DNA of 64,000 nt from Pantoea sp. A4 (lineage in GTDB: Bacteria; Pseudomonadota; Gammaproteobacteria; Enterobacterales; Enterobacteriaceae). Shown here piece by piece: positions 49,874 to 59,778 of the stretch. Position numbers and translations under genes: made by a program. The notes under the pieces were generated by a model. It did not search any database and was not told where the DNA came from. It was given only the letters and a program-made list of their open reading frames with translations. Location: contig NZ_ALXE01000019.1 in assembly GCF_000295955.2 (NCBI RefSeq), forward strand, positions 124,001-188,000, given 5' to 3'. Each line of letters opens with the position of its first letter. Within the stretch, counting starts at the first letter, position 1.

Positions 49874-51238
49874 GTGATTAGCGTATTCGACATGTTCAAA
49901 GTGGGCATCGGCCCATCCAGTTCCCATACCGTAGGCCCGATGAAAGCGGGCAAACAGTTCGTAGAGTTGCTGGTTGAGCAGGGAAAATTACTCGACGTGA
50001 CGCGGATTGCCGTAGATGTGTATGGCTCCCTCTCTTTGACCGGTAAAGGCCACCACACGGATATCGCCATTATCATGGGACTTTCAGGTGCCGCGCCCGA
50101 TACGGTAGACATTGACGCTATTCCGGCATTTATTCAGGACGTTGAGCAGCGCCAGCGCCTACTCCTCGCGAATGGCCAGCACGAGGTAGATTTCCCGCGT
50201 GAAGGTGGCATGGTGTTCCGCAGTGATAACCTGCCACTGCATGAAAACGGGATGCGCGTGCTGGCCTTTTCCGGCGAACATCTGATCCTGAGCAAAACCT
50301 ACTACTCCATCGGCGGCGGATTTATCGTCGATGAAGAACATTTTGGTAAATCCGTACTGGATGAAGTCAGCGTGCCGTGGCCGTTCAATTCGGCGAAAAT
50401 GCTGCTCAGCCACTGTCAGGAGACCGGGCTTTCCCTGTCTGGGGTAGTGATGAAAAACGAACTGGCGCTCCACAGCAAAGCTGAAATTGAATCCTACTTC
50501 ACGCAAATCTGGCAGACCATGCAGGCCTGTATCGATCGCGGTCTTAATACCGAGGGCGTGCTGCCTGGCCCATTACGCGTGCCGCGCCGTGCCGCCTCCT
50601 TGCGCCGCCTGTTGGTCTCCTCCACCAAACACTCCAGCGACCCGATGAACGTCATCGACTGGATCAATATGTTTGCCCTGGCCGTGAACGAAGAAAATGC
50701 CGCGGGAGGACGTGTAGTCACTGCGCCGACCAACGGCGCTTGTGGCATCGTGCCGGCGGTATTGGCCTACTACGACCACTTTATCGAAAAGGTGACGCCG
50801 GAAATCTTTATCCGCTACTTCCTCGCTTCAGGGGCCATTGGCGTGCTGTACAAAATGAATGCCTCCATCTCCGGCGCAGAGGTGGGTTGCCAGGGTGAAG
50901 TGGGCGTGGCCTGTTCAATGGCTGCCGCCGGTCTGGCGGAGTTACTCGGTGCCAGCCCGGAACAGGTGTGTGTCGCCGCCGAGATCGGCATGGAGCATAA
51001 CCTTGGCCTCACCTGCGATCCCGTTGCAGGCCAGGTGCAGGTTCCCTGTATTGAACGCAATGCTATCGCTGCAGTAAAAGCGATCAATGCGGCACGCATG
51101 GCACTGCGCCGTACCAGTGAACCTCGCGTTTCACTGGATAAAGTGATTGAGACCATGTACGAGACCGGTAAGGACATGAATGCCAAATATCGCGAGACTT
51201 CGCGCGGTGGCCTGGCGATCAAGGTCCAGTGCGACTAG
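49874..51238 (+). CDS. sdaA: L-serine deaminase I
   Basis: 454 residues from a GTG at 49874, the E. coli length and start codon. Fe-S L-serine ammonia-lyase: N-terminal beta domain with GPSSSHTVGPMKAG and C-terminal alpha domain with the cluster Cys in TNGACGIVPA, GCQGEVGVACS and LTCDPVAG. It converts serine to pyruvate and ammonia. A GTG nine bases upstream is also in frame, but the GAGAGG site lies about eight bases before 49874. The stop codon lies inside a small palindrome (51236-51252). Confidence 0.95.
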   Translation: MISVFDMFKVGIGPSSSHTVGPMKAGKQFVELLVEQGKLLDVTRIAVDVYGSLSLTGKGHHTDIAIIMGLSGAAPDTVDIDAIPAFIQDVEQRQRLLLANGQHEVDFPREGGMVFRSDNLPLHENGMRVLAFSGEHLILSKTYYSIGGGFIVDEEHFGKSVLDEVSVPWPFNSAKMLLSHCQETGLSLSGVVMKNELALHSKAEIESYFTQIWQTMQACIDRGLNTEGVLPGPLRVPRRAASLRRLLVSSTKHSSDPMNVIDWINMFALAVNEENAAGGRVVTAPTNGACGIVPAVLAYYDHFIEKVTPEIFIRYFLASGAIGVLYKMNASISGAEVGCQGEVGVACSMAAAGLAELLGASPEQVCVAAEIGMEHNLGLTCDPVAGQVQVPCIERNAIAAVKAINAARMALRRTSEPRVSLDKVIETMYETGKDMNAKYRETSRGGLAIKVQCD

Positions 51239-51463
51239 TGACAGTGTCACTAAAATAAATTCACCACCCTGACGCAATATTCAAACAGTCAGCGCTGTCA
51301 CATTGCCCGCAAACGCTGTAGATTGTTGTTCCACGTGATCTTTTCAGTTCACGTGGTCATCGAAACCACTTTATTTCGCAGCACGGCTAAATTTGCGACG
51401 TGCCATGCCGATAACTTTTCCGTCAGGTTGGTTTTTTTTATTGTCTTTGGAAGGTGGTTACTG

Positions 51464-53068
51464 ATGCACATGGCCCAGCAATCTGTTGGCAAATTTCGCC
51501 GTCAGCGTTTGCTGATCGCGCTGGTCGTTGCCGCTATGGTGCTGCTGCTGACGCTGACCTTCCGCTTTGTTCAGGCGCGTTCAAATATCGAACAGCGCTC
51601 ACAGGACTTTGCCAACAGCGCTATCGATCGCTTTGACCGGATGCTTTCGCCACTCGACGTATCAGCCAGCAATACCCTGGGTCTGGTCGGTGTGCCCTGC
51701 CAGAACGTCCGTTTTCCCCTGATTGAAAAAATTGCGGCGCTGCAAACAGTGCGCGCAATGCTATTGGTGGATCAGGACACCATCTACTGCTCCAGCATTT
51801 ACGGTGAACGTAATCTCTCCTTCAGCCTGGCCTTTCCTGAACTGGCGCTGAATGGTCAACGTATGCTGTTAACCACCGACGCCTGGCTGCTGAAAGGATC
51901 GCCGGTTCTACTGCTCTGGAGCCCCAAGTCGCTGGACAATCGCTCCGGTATCGTGCAGATCGTCAATATTGAACTCCTCAGCAATTACCTGCTGGTGCCA
52001 GAGTTGCCCTGGGTCGAGCGCGCTATTTTCAATGTGGGCAATGAAAGCCTGGAATACGGTAATCCGCTGCTTGAAGGTACGATGCCGGCAGAAGATGAAG
52101 TGAAGTTTGAGCAAGCCTCACTGCGCTATCCCTACACCATTACGCTGTATGGCCCTGCCCCCTGGCGATTAGCACTGGCCACACTTCCCGGGCAACTGCC
52201 GCTCGCACTGCTGCTGAGCCTACTGTTTGGTTACATCGTCTGGATGGCCACCGCCAACCGTATGAGCCTGAGCTGGCAGATCAATTACGGCATCGGCGCC
52301 GATGAGTTTAGAGTGTATTGCCAACCGTTAATTGATGGCCGCAACGGCGAGTGCGCCGGCATTGAACTACTCCTGCGCTGGCACAACCCTCGCCATGGCT
52401 GGGTCGCGCCGGATGTGTTTATCCCGCTGGCAGAACGCCACAACCTGATTGCGCCTTTAACCCGCTTTGTCATTAGCAAGGTGGTTGAGCAGTTGCCGCA
52501 ACTGCCGCAACATAGTGATTTCCATATCGCGCTTAACGTTGCCGCCAGCCATTTTCGCGACTGCGAAATTGTGCATGATCTGGAAGCATTATGGTGGCCA
52601 GCCGAGCCAGGCCCCAGGCTGGTGCTGGAGTTAACCGAGCGTGATGCGCTGCCGGTGGTGGATCAGCAGGTTGTGGCGATGCTGCATAAAGTGGGCGTAC
52701 AACTGGCGATTGACGATTTTGGCACCGGACACAGTTCGCTAGCCTACCTGAAAGATTTACAGCCCGATATCCTGAAAATCGATAAAATTTTCACCGCTGC
52801 GATCGGCACGGATGCGATTAATGCCACCGTTACGGATATGGTGATTTCCCTGGCTCAGCGGCTGAATATCAGCCTGGTGGCCGAGGGTGTCGAAACCGCA
52901 GAGCAGGCAGAGTATCTCCGCCTGCGCGCTGTAGATGTTCTACAGGGCTACTTCTTTGCCCGGCCAATGCCAATAGAAGATTTTTCGAACTGGCTGCGGC
53001 AGTTTGAGATGCAGCGCAGCCAGGTGCACATGAACAGTGCCAGCGCCACACAGGGCACGCTGGCCTGA
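51464..53068 (+). CDS. pdeD: CSS-motif cyclic-di-GMP phosphodiesterase PdeD (YoaD)
   Basis: 534 residues (E. coli 532). A first membrane helix (about 15-35), a periplasmic CSS domain with the paired PCQN and YCSS cysteines, a second helix (about 240-262), and a cytoplasmic EAL domain. The EAL signature reads ELLLRW, and the metal motif DDFGTG plus the catalytic Glu in AEGVE are intact, so it should be active. CSS cysteines respond to DsbA/DsbB redox state. The ATG at 51464 has an AAGGTGG site; the frame is open to 51323. Confidence 0.93.
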   Translation: MHMAQQSVGKFRRQRLLIALVVAAMVLLLTLTFRFVQARSNIEQRSQDFANSAIDRFDRMLSPLDVSASNTLGLVGVPCQNVRFPLIEKIAALQTVRAMLLVDQDTIYCSSIYGERNLSFSLAFPELALNGQRMLLTTDAWLLKGSPVLLLWSPKSLDNRSGIVQIVNIELLSNYLLVPELPWVERAIFNVGNESLEYGNPLLEGTMPAEDEVKFEQASLRYPYTITLYGPAPWRLALATLPGQLPLALLLSLLFGYIVWMATANRMSLSWQINYGIGADEFRVYCQPLIDGRNGECAGIELLLRWHNPRHGWVAPDVFIPLAERHNLIAPLTRFVISKVVEQLPQLPQHSDFHIALNVAASHFRDCEIVHDLEALWWPAEPGPRLVLELTERDALPVVDQQVVAMLHKVGVQLAIDDFGTGHSSLAYLKDLQPDILKIDKIFTAAIGTDAINATVTDMVISLAQRLNISLVAEGVETAEQAEYLRLRAVDVLQGYFFARPMPIEDFSNWLRQFEMQRSQVHMNSASATQGTLA

Positions 53069-53071
53069 CAC

Positions 53072-54592
53072 TCAGAAGAACCCAAGCGGCTGGACGCTGT
53101 AGCTCACCAGCAGATTTTTGGTTTGCTGGTAATGGTCGAGCATCATTTTGTGGGTTTCACGCCCGATGCCCGATTTCTTATAGCCGCCGAAAGCCGCATG
53201 GGCCGGATAGAGGTGGTAGCAGTTGGTCCAGACGCGTCCGGCTTTAATCGCCCTGCCGACCCGATATGCACGGTTAATATCCCGCGTCCACACCCCAGCC
53301 CCGAGACCATAGATAGAATCATTGGCAATCGCAATTGCTTCGGCTTCATCCTTAAAGGTGGTGATACCCACCACGGGCCCAAAGATCTCCTCCTGGAACA
53401 CCCGCATACTGTTAGTCCCTTTCAGCAGCGTAGGCTGAATGTAGTAACCGCTGGCAAGCGAGCCTTCCAGGATTTCTACTGCTCCCCCGTGCAGCACTTC
53501 TGCCCCTTCCTGCTGCGCAATCTCCAGATAGGAGAGAATTTTGTCGAATTGCTGCTGCGATGCCTGAGCACCAATCATCGTTTCGGTATCTAATGGGTCA
53601 CCACGCTTAATGGTTTTCACCCGTTTCAACACCGCCGCCATAAATGGCTCATAAATGGACTCTTGTACCAGTGCGCGTGACGGGCAAGTGCATACCTCAC
53701 CCTGGTTCAGGAAACCTAACACCACGCCTTCTGCCGCTTTCTCAATAAAACTCTCTTCCGCCTGCATAATATCTTCAAAGAAGATGTTCGGTGATTTACC
53801 ACCCAACTCCACGGTAGAGGGGATCAAACTTTTGGCGGCCAGCTCAAGAATATGTCCGCCGGTGGCGGTTGAGCCAGTAAAGGCTACCTTTGCGATGCCG
53901 GGATGCGAAGCCAGCGCCTCACCCGCCTCTTTGCCATAACCATGTACGATATTCACCACCCCTTTGGGCAGCAAATCCTGAATCAGATCGACAAACAGCG
54001 TAATTGACAGCGGGGTCTGCTCGGCGGGTTTCAATACCACGCAGTTACCCGCCCCTAACGCCGGAGCCAGTTTCCACGCGGCCATCAGCAGTGGGAAGTT
54101 CCACGGGATGATCTGCGCCACCACGCCCAGTGGCTCATGAAAATGGTATGCCGCCGTGAACTCATCAATTTCAGCGGCACTGCCCTCCTGAGCACGCACA
54201 CACCCGGCAAAATAGCGGAAATGATCCACAGCCAACGGCAGATCCGCCGCCAGCGTCTCGCGTACTGGTTTGCCGTTGTCCCAGGTTTCATTCAGGGCCA
54301 TGTACTCAAGATTTTGCTCCAACCGGTCTGCAATTTTTAGCAGAACCAGGGAGCGCTGCTGGGGTGATGTTTTGCCCCAGCTATCTGCCGCAGCCTGTGC
54401 CGCATTGACCGCGAGGTTTACGTCATCACCATCGGATCGCGGAAACTCACCAATGGTCGAACTGTTGATGGGTGAGGTGTTGACGAAATAATTCCCGTTG
54501 ACGGGGGCAACGAATTCGCCGTTGATGAAGTTGTGATAGCGCGCTTGCAGTGTAATCAGGGAACCCGGCTCGCCCGGTGCAGCATAACGCAT
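53072..54592 (-). CDS. NAD-dependent aldehyde dehydrogenase (AldB/ExaC/AcoD type)
   Basis: 506 residues, the length of ExaC/AcoD acetaldehyde dehydrogenases. Catalytic Glu in [12 protein letters not shown] and nucleophile Cys in [11 protein letters not shown], the cofactor segment [17 protein letters not shown], and the C-terminal [15 protein letters not shown] all belong to this branch. Likely oxidises acetaldehyde or similar short aldehydes to acids. Convergent with pdeD with only 3 bp between stops. No sigma-54 promoter or AcoR-type regulator is seen next to it. Confidence 0.92.
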   Translation of the reverse strand: MRYAAPGEPGSLITLQARYHNFINGEFVAPVNGNYFVNTSPINSSTIGEFPRSDGDDVNLAVNAAQAAADSWGKTSPQQRSLVLLKIADRLEQNLEYMALNETWDNGKPVRETLAADLPLAVDHFRYFAGCVRAQEGSAAEIDEFTAAYHFHEPLGVVAQIIPWNFPLLMAAWKLAPALGAGNCVVLKPAEQTPLSITLFVDLIQDLLPKGVVNIVHGYGKEAGEALASHPGIAKVAFTGSTATGGHILELAAKSLIPSTVELGGKSPNIFFEDIMQAEESFIEKAAEGVVLGFLNQGEVCTCPSRALVQESIYEPFMAAVLKRVKTIKRGDPLDTETMIGAQASQQQFDKILSYLEIAQQEGAEVLHGGAVEILEGSLASGYYIQPTLLKGTNSMRVFQEEIFGPVVGITTFKDEAEAIAIANDSIYGLGAGVWTRDINRAYRVGRAIKAGRVWTNCYHLYPAHAAFGGYKKSGIGRETHKMMLDHYQQTKNLLVSYSVQPLGFF

Positions 54593-54820
54593 GATGTCTC
54601 TCCTTCAGGCTTGAATTTAACAACCACAAAACATGCAATTAACATGGTGGATAAATGCCAGCTTGTCAGATCGCCTCTGCGTAAACTGTGAGCGGGATGG
54701 AGGAAAAACGTTATCGTTTCGGGCCGGAAAATTCTGAGTTTAGGCCGCATGACGCAAATAGACGAAACTTGTCCCGGCGTTGTGGTCAATATGGGAGAGA
54801 TGACAAATAAGGAGACCGGC

Positions 54821-55384
54821 ATGTTAGCTTCCGCTTTCACTATGATGCGTGCCAAGGCTGATTTTGTGCAGCAGTTCATTCGTAATCCGCGCGCAATCGG
54901 CAGCATAACGCCATCCTCTGAAGCACTGTGCCGAGCCATGACAGAGGCTGTTAATCTGCAACGCCCGCTGCGTATTGCAGAACTGGGTGCAGGAGACGGC
55001 GTACTGACCCGACAAATTCTGCTGCGCATGGGGTCAAAATGTCAGTTGGATGCGTTTGAAATTAGCCCGCCGCTGGTTGAGAAACTGCATCAGATTAACG
55101 ATCCCCGCTTGCACGTGCGGGCTTGCTCAGCAGAGCTGCTGAGCGGTGAGTATGATGTGGTATTTTCCGGCTTGCCGCTGCTGTCGCTAGCGCCCGCTTT
55201 GCGTAACACTATTCTGGCCGCGGTACACGATGTCCTGGGCACCCATGGGGTTTTTGTCCAGTTCCAATACACATCTCTGACGCAGCCGGATCTGTCACGT
55301 TACTTTACCTGGCAACGCCAGCGAGTGTTAAAAAACGTCCCGCCAGCGTGGGTTTATCGCTGCACCCGTCACTACGCGCCCTGA
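54821..55384 (+). CDS. SAM-dependent methyltransferase, PmtA-like
   Basis: 187 residues. Class I Rossmann methyltransferase: motif I IAELGAGDGVLT at about residues 52-63, an acidic residue ending strand 2 (DAFEIS), and a short C-terminal sheet. The N-terminal RNPRAIGSITPSSEALCRAM resembles phospholipid N-methyltransferases of the PmtA type, so a lipid substrate is possible but unproven. The ATG at 54821 follows an AAGGAG site seven bases away; longer starts to 54749 are less good. Its last 13 bp overlap the convergent GATase-like gene. Confidence 0.82.
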   Translation: MLASAFTMMRAKADFVQQFIRNPRAIGSITPSSEALCRAMTEAVNLQRPLRIAELGAGDGVLTRQILLRMGSKCQLDAFEISPPLVEKLHQINDPRLHVRACSAELLSGEYDVVFSGLPLLSLAPALRNTILAAVHDVLGTHGVFVQFQYTSLTQPDLSRYFTWQRQRVLKNVPPAWVYRCTRHYAP

Positions 55385-56091
55385 GCCGCACTCAACGGAC
55401 GCGTTTGCTGCCAAAAGGCTTCAATCAACGCACGTGCCCAGTCTTTGCCCTGCACGTCCTGGCTTTCGTCGAGAATACCGGGCGGCGTGCAGGCAATCAT
55501 AATGCGGCGATCAAATTCTGGGTGGAACTGTACGGACAGCGCCTGTGGGCTGTAGCGCAGGATCTGGCAGCCATCGCTAGCCGATGCCGCCAACACCGTC
55601 GCGTTTGACGGCGGCACCAGCACTGACTGCCGGTGAGACAGCCAGGCACTGAACTGGGCGGGAAATGCCGCCAGCAGTGGATCTTGCTGAATGGCTGGGG
55701 CACTCACTAGCGGTAACAAACCCCGCTCCCAGCCGTGCGGATTATCATCCACCTTTCCGCCGAGCGCATAGGCCATCAGTTGGTGCCCATAACAGACGCC
55801 TAACAGCGGCAATTTCGCATCAACCGCCGCACGTACCCAGGCCGCCGTGCGCTCACTCCATTCGGCATGATCCGTCACCATCGCCCAGGAACCACTCAGG
55901 ATAGCGCCGCTGACTGTGCCAAATTCCGGCAGCGATTCACCGAGATCCGGTCGCACAATGACATACTCATCAGGCTGGAGTGCTAACGCCTCAACAAACC
56001 ACTGCGACTGTTCGCCAATTTTGGCGGCGACGTGTGCGGGAGGAACTTCAAGTTGAATTAAAGCCAGGGGTAAAGCCGTGCTAGCGGTCAT
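55372..56091 (-). CDS. Class I glutamine amidotransferase-like protein (YfeJ type)
   Basis: 239 residues. GATase-1 fold with Cys99 in GVCYGHQL and His/Glu in VQFHPEF, so the triad is intact. There is no synthetase domain, unlike GuaA or CarA. It resembles the stand-alone YfeJ of Salmonella, whose substrate is not settled; gamma-glutamyl peptide or polyamine hydrolysis is possible. Divergent from an EamA transporter; overlaps the methyltransferase tail to tail. Confidence 0.85.
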   Translation of the reverse strand: MTASTALPLALIQLEVPPAHVAAKIGEQSQWFVEALALQPDEYVIVRPDLGESLPEFGTVSGAILSGSWAMVTDHAEWSERTAAWVRAAVDAKLPLLGVCYGHQLMAYALGGKVDDNPHGWERGLLPLVSAPAIQQDPLLAAFPAQFSAWLSHRQSVLVPPSNATVLAASASDGCQILRYSPQALSVQFHPEFDRRIMIACTPPGILDESQDVQGKDWARALIEAFWQQTRPLSAAQGA

Positions 56092-56270
56092 ACGTGCAGG
56101 TGTCCTCGTCTTAGGTGCGATGCGAATCTCAGTCTGCCAGTAAACCTACAACCTGTCTTATATTTTTCCTGAAATTGGTGCACAGTTTTTTTACTGTAGG
56201 CACAGCTAATCCCCCTGGTTCATGTCAAGATAGGCTTATCATGTCGTCACTCGCACAATAAGGAACTGCT

Positions 56271-57155
56271 GTGGCAACCCGGCATTTTTTTCTGATTTTA
56301 CTGGTGGTTTCGCTGTGGGCATTTAACAACATCGCGGTGAAGTGGGGCCTGTATGAACTGCCTCCGCTGTTCCTCACGTGGATGCGTTTTGTCGTTGTTG
56401 CTCTGCTGCTGGTGCCATTTTGTCGTATTAACCGCCAGCAACTTCCCTGGCTCCTGCTGCTGGGTTTTACCTTTGGCTTTTTGCATTTCTCGCTGCTGTT
56501 TGTCGGTATGCGCTACACCGATGCGGGCACCGGTGCGATTGTCGTGCAACTGGGCACACCGATTGCGATGTTGCTGGCCATGGTGGTGTTGAAAGAGAAA
56601 CTCCGTCCCATACAGCTGTTCGGCATTATGATTTCTCTCAGCGGGGTTGTGGTCCTGGCAGGCAGCCCGACGATCCCGGCCTGGTGGGTATTGCTGATCT
56701 TGATCTGTAGCGCAACGGGCTGGGCTATCAGTAATCTGATTGTGAAAAAATCACCGCCGATTCCCCCGCTCACCATGACTGGCTGGATCGCGCTTTTCGC
56801 TTTGCCGGTGGTGGGCCTGGCCTCACTGACACAGGAGAGTGAACAACTGACTGCACTGCGTCATGCGGGATGGCACGGCTGGTTTGGTATTTTCTACAGC
56901 GCCATTGCTTCTTCCATTGTGGCTTATACCCTGTGGTACTGGCTGCTGAAGAAATATAACGTCAATCTGATCATGCCCTATTCGCTGCTGACGCCGGTGC
57001 TGTCGGTCATCATGGGGATTTTATTCCTTGGTGATAGCCTGAACAGCTTCAAGATTTTGGGGGCTGCACTGGTGGTGCTCGGCACCGCTATCGCGGTCGT
57101 CAACTTGCGCAATTTGCGGATGCACGCGCGTTTTCCCCGCCTGCGCCGCCGCTAA
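56271..57155 (+). CDS. EamA/DMT-family transporter
   Basis: 294 residues from a GTG start after an AAGGAA site. Ten membrane helices in two EamA repeats; the first begins near SLWAFNNIAVKWGL, the second near WAISNLIVKK. A basic tail (RFPRLRRR) is on the cytoplasmic side. It is probably a metabolite or amino acid exporter, but the substrate cannot be inferred. The family III CoA-transferase gene starts 41 bp downstream, so they may form a two-gene operon. Confidence 0.88.
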   Translation: MATRHFFLILLVVSLWAFNNIAVKWGLYELPPLFLTWMRFVVVALLLVPFCRINRQQLPWLLLLGFTFGFLHFSLLFVGMRYTDAGTGAIVVQLGTPIAMLLAMVVLKEKLRPIQLFGIMISLSGVVVLAGSPTIPAWWVLLILICSATGWAISNLIVKKSPPIPPLTMTGWIALFALPVVGLASLTQESEQLTALRHAGWHGWFGIFYSAIASSIVAYTLWYWLLKKYNVNLIMPYSLLTPVLSVIMGILFLGDSLNSFKILGAALVVLGTAIAVVNLRNLRMHARFPRLRRR

Positions 57156-57196
57156 AATCCCCTGCTATGCTTTGCGGCAGACTTAAAGGAGCCAAA

Positions 57197-58555
57197 ATGG
57201 ACCGTTTACTCGCACAGTCGCTGTGGCAAGAGATGAACACAGCGCTCTATCCAGATACTCTGCCCCGTGCCGTTCCCCTCTGGCAGGAGCCGCAGGGTTA
57301 TGCTTCCGCCTTTGCGGTGAGCGAGTTGGCAGCCACCTCAATGGGCCTCGCCACCCAGGCAGTGGCGGAGTTGATCGTATCGCCTCATCCAGTGAGTGTG
57401 AATGTGCGTCTCGCTTCACGCTGGTTTAGCAGTAGCTTTAAGCCACTGAATCGTCCCCCTGCCGAGCTATGGGATGCGTTCGCGGGGGATTATGCAGGTG
57501 CTGACGGCTGGATCCGCCTCCATACCAACGCGCCACACCATCGTGCGGCGATGGAAGCGGTATTGGGCAAAAGCGACCATCGCGAGCAACTGGCCGAACG
57601 GGTTGCCCAGTGGCGCGTGGAGGAACTGGAGCAGTTAATTGTTGAGGCTGGAGGCTGTGCCGCAGTAATGCGCAGTGCTGAGGAGTGGCAACGGCACCCG
57701 CAGGGGCAGGCGGTCCAGCAGGAAGCCCTGATTCAGTGGCACCCTGCGCCAGCGGCAAAAAAACCGCACTGGCTACTGCCTCCAGCCCGCCCGCTGTTGG
57801 GCATCAAAGTGCTGGATTTAACCCGCATCATCGCCGGTCCGGTAGCAACGCGTTTTCTCGCCGGGTTGGGAGCAGAAGTACTGCGCATTGATCCTCCGGG
57901 CTGGCAAGAACCCTCGCTGGATGAAGAGATCACCTGCGGCAAGCGTCGTGCGGTGTTAGACCTGAAGCGCAGCGAAGGACTACAGCATCTGCGCCAGTTA
58001 CTCGCGCAGGCTGATGTGTTAGTACACGGCTACCGCGCCGATGCACTGGAAAGGTTGGGCCTTGATGCGGAAGAGAGACAACGTATTGCACCGGGATTGG
58101 TGGATATCTCGTTAAATGCCTGGGGCTGGAACGGCCCGTGGCGCAACCGACGCGGCTTTGATAGCCTGGTGCAAATGGGATGTGGTATTGCCGAGGCAGG
58201 CATGCACTGGAGCGGTAACCCGCGGCCAACGCCATTACCGGTGCAGGCACTGGATCACGCCACGGGCTATCTGATGGCCGCCGCCGCGCTGCAAGGCCTG
58301 CGGCAGCGGCAGATTCATGGACATGGCAGCCGGGCACAACTTTCCCTGGCCCGCACCGCACATTTACTGATTCAGCACCCCAGCGTGACGCCTGCCAGTG
58401 GCATCACGGCAAAAGCCGGTGATGCACTGACCGCGCTGGAACTGACGCCATGGGGCATCGGCGAGCGACTGCATGCCGCCACCCATCTCCCCGGTACGGC
58501 GCAAATATTCAGCCGACCAGGCTCACTGCCAGGCAGCAGCAACGCACAGTGGTGA
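57197..58555 (+). CDS. Family III CoA-transferase with permuted half order
   Basis: 452 residues. The canonical CaiB/BaiF N-terminal block (GIKVLDLTRIIAGPVATRFLAGLGAEV with later ERLGLDAEE) starts only at about residue 205 and includes the region with the catalytic Asp (GFDSLVQMGCG). The first 200 residues instead look like the usual C-terminal part of such enzymes: DGWIRLHTNAPHHRAA, then a VEELEQLIVEAGG and EWQRHPQG pattern. It transfers CoA between unknown acids. The ATG at 57197 follows AAAGGAG. It is close behind the EamA gene. Convergent with ycdY, 3 bp between stops. Confidence 0.85.
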   Translation: MDRLLAQSLWQEMNTALYPDTLPRAVPLWQEPQGYASAFAVSELAATSMGLATQAVAELIVSPHPVSVNVRLASRWFSSSFKPLNRPPAELWDAFAGDYAGADGWIRLHTNAPHHRAAMEAVLGKSDHREQLAERVAQWRVEELEQLIVEAGGCAAVMRSAEEWQRHPQGQAVQQEALIQWHPAPAAKKPHWLLPPARPLLGIKVLDLTRIIAGPVATRFLAGLGAEVLRIDPPGWQEPSLDEEITCGKRRAVLDLKRSEGLQHLRQLLAQADVLVHGYRADALERLGLDAEERQRIAPGLVDISLNAWGWNGPWRNRRGFDSLVQMGCGIAEAGMHWSGNPRPTPLPVQALDHATGYLMAAAALQGLRQRQIHGHGSRAQLSLARTAHLLIQHPSVTPASGITAKAGDALTALELTPWGIGERLHAATHLPGTAQIFSRPGSLPGSSNAQW

Positions 58556-58558
58556 CGC

Positions 58559-59146
58559 TCAGGCGTCATCACCCTCTTCGTCATCTTCACCCTGTTCAGC
58601 TTCAATTTCTGCCAGCTCTTCGCGCATCGCCTGAATCGCCTCGCGGCTCAGTGCCGCCAGAGTACGGTAGAACGGCGTAGTCGCATGTGCTTCTACTTTG
58701 CCAAGGAAGGAGCCACACCATGGCATCAGGTATTCATCAAACAACTCGCTGAGGGCCTGGAATTCATCCGCCTCCGCATGATCTTCCAGCCAGGATGCTG
58801 CCAGCAGCAAAACACCAAAGTGGTCGGCTGGGGCTTCGCTTAATGGCATACCGCGCGCTGACAGGAAAGCACGAATTTCCGCTTCCGGTTTGCCCTGTGG
58901 CCACTGTGAGGCATAAGGGGAGACGCGACACTCGGTGCCAATAAACAGCGCGTTATAGTCACTCGCCAACGCCTGGGGATCGCTATCTTTTTCCAGCCGT
59001 TGCAGCAGTTCATCCTGCTCCAGCGGCCACTGCGCCCGCAGTTTGCCCTCTTTCAAGGCGGTGAACAACGGCACCAACAATGGATCCTGAGGTTGGCGGT
59101 TAAACAGAGTACCAATAACGCGACACAGGATAGAAAACTCATTCAT
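58559..59146 (-). CDS. ycdY: TorD-family chaperone YcdY
   Basis: 195 residues (E. coli 184). All-helical redox enzyme maturation protein: MNEFSILCRVxGxL start, DYNALFIG, LSARGMPL and the PADHFGxLLLAASWLEDHAE motif, then a long acidic tail. In E. coli it assists the zinc enzyme YcdX; no ycdX lies next to it here. The ATG at 59144-59146 gives the conserved N-terminus; the frame is open to 59191. Confidence 0.9.
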   Translation of the reverse strand: MNEFSILCRVIGTLFNRQPQDPLLVPLFTALKEGKLRAQWPLEQDELLQRLEKDSDPQALASDYNALFIGTECRVSPYASQWPQGKPEAEIRAFLSARGMPLSEAPADHFGVLLLAASWLEDHAEADEFQALSELFDEYLMPWCGSFLGKVEAHATTPFYRTLAALSREAIQAMREELAEIEAEQGEDDEEGDDA

Positions 59147-59400
59147 GCAACAATGTTCCTTGAGAAAGCAGACAAAAAGAGGGGTAAACACACGCTATGC
59201 ACGCCATTAGACACGTCTCAGGCGGGAAAAGCCACAGCCTGTTCAACACCTGAGAGTGTAAACTGGCAACGTCTGCTCACACTGTACCGAACTCCGTAAC
59301 TTATCCAGACTAGCGGCTTACATCTAACCCACGCATTCTCACAATCTATCCATCTTTATTTTCAGTCATCGGGCTACAATTCCGCCCCCTGGAGGTATTT

Positions 59401-59484
59401 ATGAGATTGTGCTTTCACCCTGACCTGGCATTGATTTTGTTGCCGGTGGCCTGTTATCTGCTGTTTAAACTGATGAAGCCTTGA
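59401..59484 (+). CDS. Candidate small membrane protein (27 residues)
   Basis: A 27-codon frame from ATG 59401 to TGA 59482-59484. It is preceded by a near-ideal GGAGGT site four to five bases before the ATG, and a possible -10 TACAAT lies at 59375-59380. The peptide has one hydrophobic helix (LALILLPVACYLLF) flanked by His/Asp and by a basic KLMKP end, the usual form of a single-span small protein. A perfect hairpin starts right after the stop. I recognise no named family. Confidence 0.6.
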   Translation: MRLCFHPDLALILLPVACYLLFKLMKP

Positions 59485-59506
59485 TGACGGCAGGCACCTG
59501 CCGTCA
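59485..59506 (+). terminator. Hairpin just after the 27-codon frame
   Basis: TGACGGCAGG (59485-59494) and CCTGCCGTCA (59497-59506) are perfect complements. The stem begins on the base after the stop codon; no T-run follows. The rest of 59507-59778 shows nothing I can name. Confidence 0.65.
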
Positions 59507-59778
59507 CGTCAGCTCACCGGCAGGTTGCAGCGCAATAATCTGCGTGAGATCAGAGTCCCGCGACCAGCCCTGAGGGCGGCCTCGCCTCTTTACTCTCTCT
59601 TTGATGTATTTTTTCTGCACCCATAAAAAACCATCATTTTTTTAACTCAGTTCAATCACACCAACTTAGTGTTTAAAATCATTATGATAAATGAAAAACT
59701 TTCGATGGATGACAGTACATCAGCAGGAAAGTGATAAGATAAGCCGTTATCAACACATGAAAAAACGGCCAACCTGCC

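Noticed and set aside
51236..51252. sdaA terminator at a palindrome over the stop codon
   Set aside because: TAGTGAC/GTCACTA is weak in G+C and is followed by AAAATAAA on the plus strand, not a T-run.
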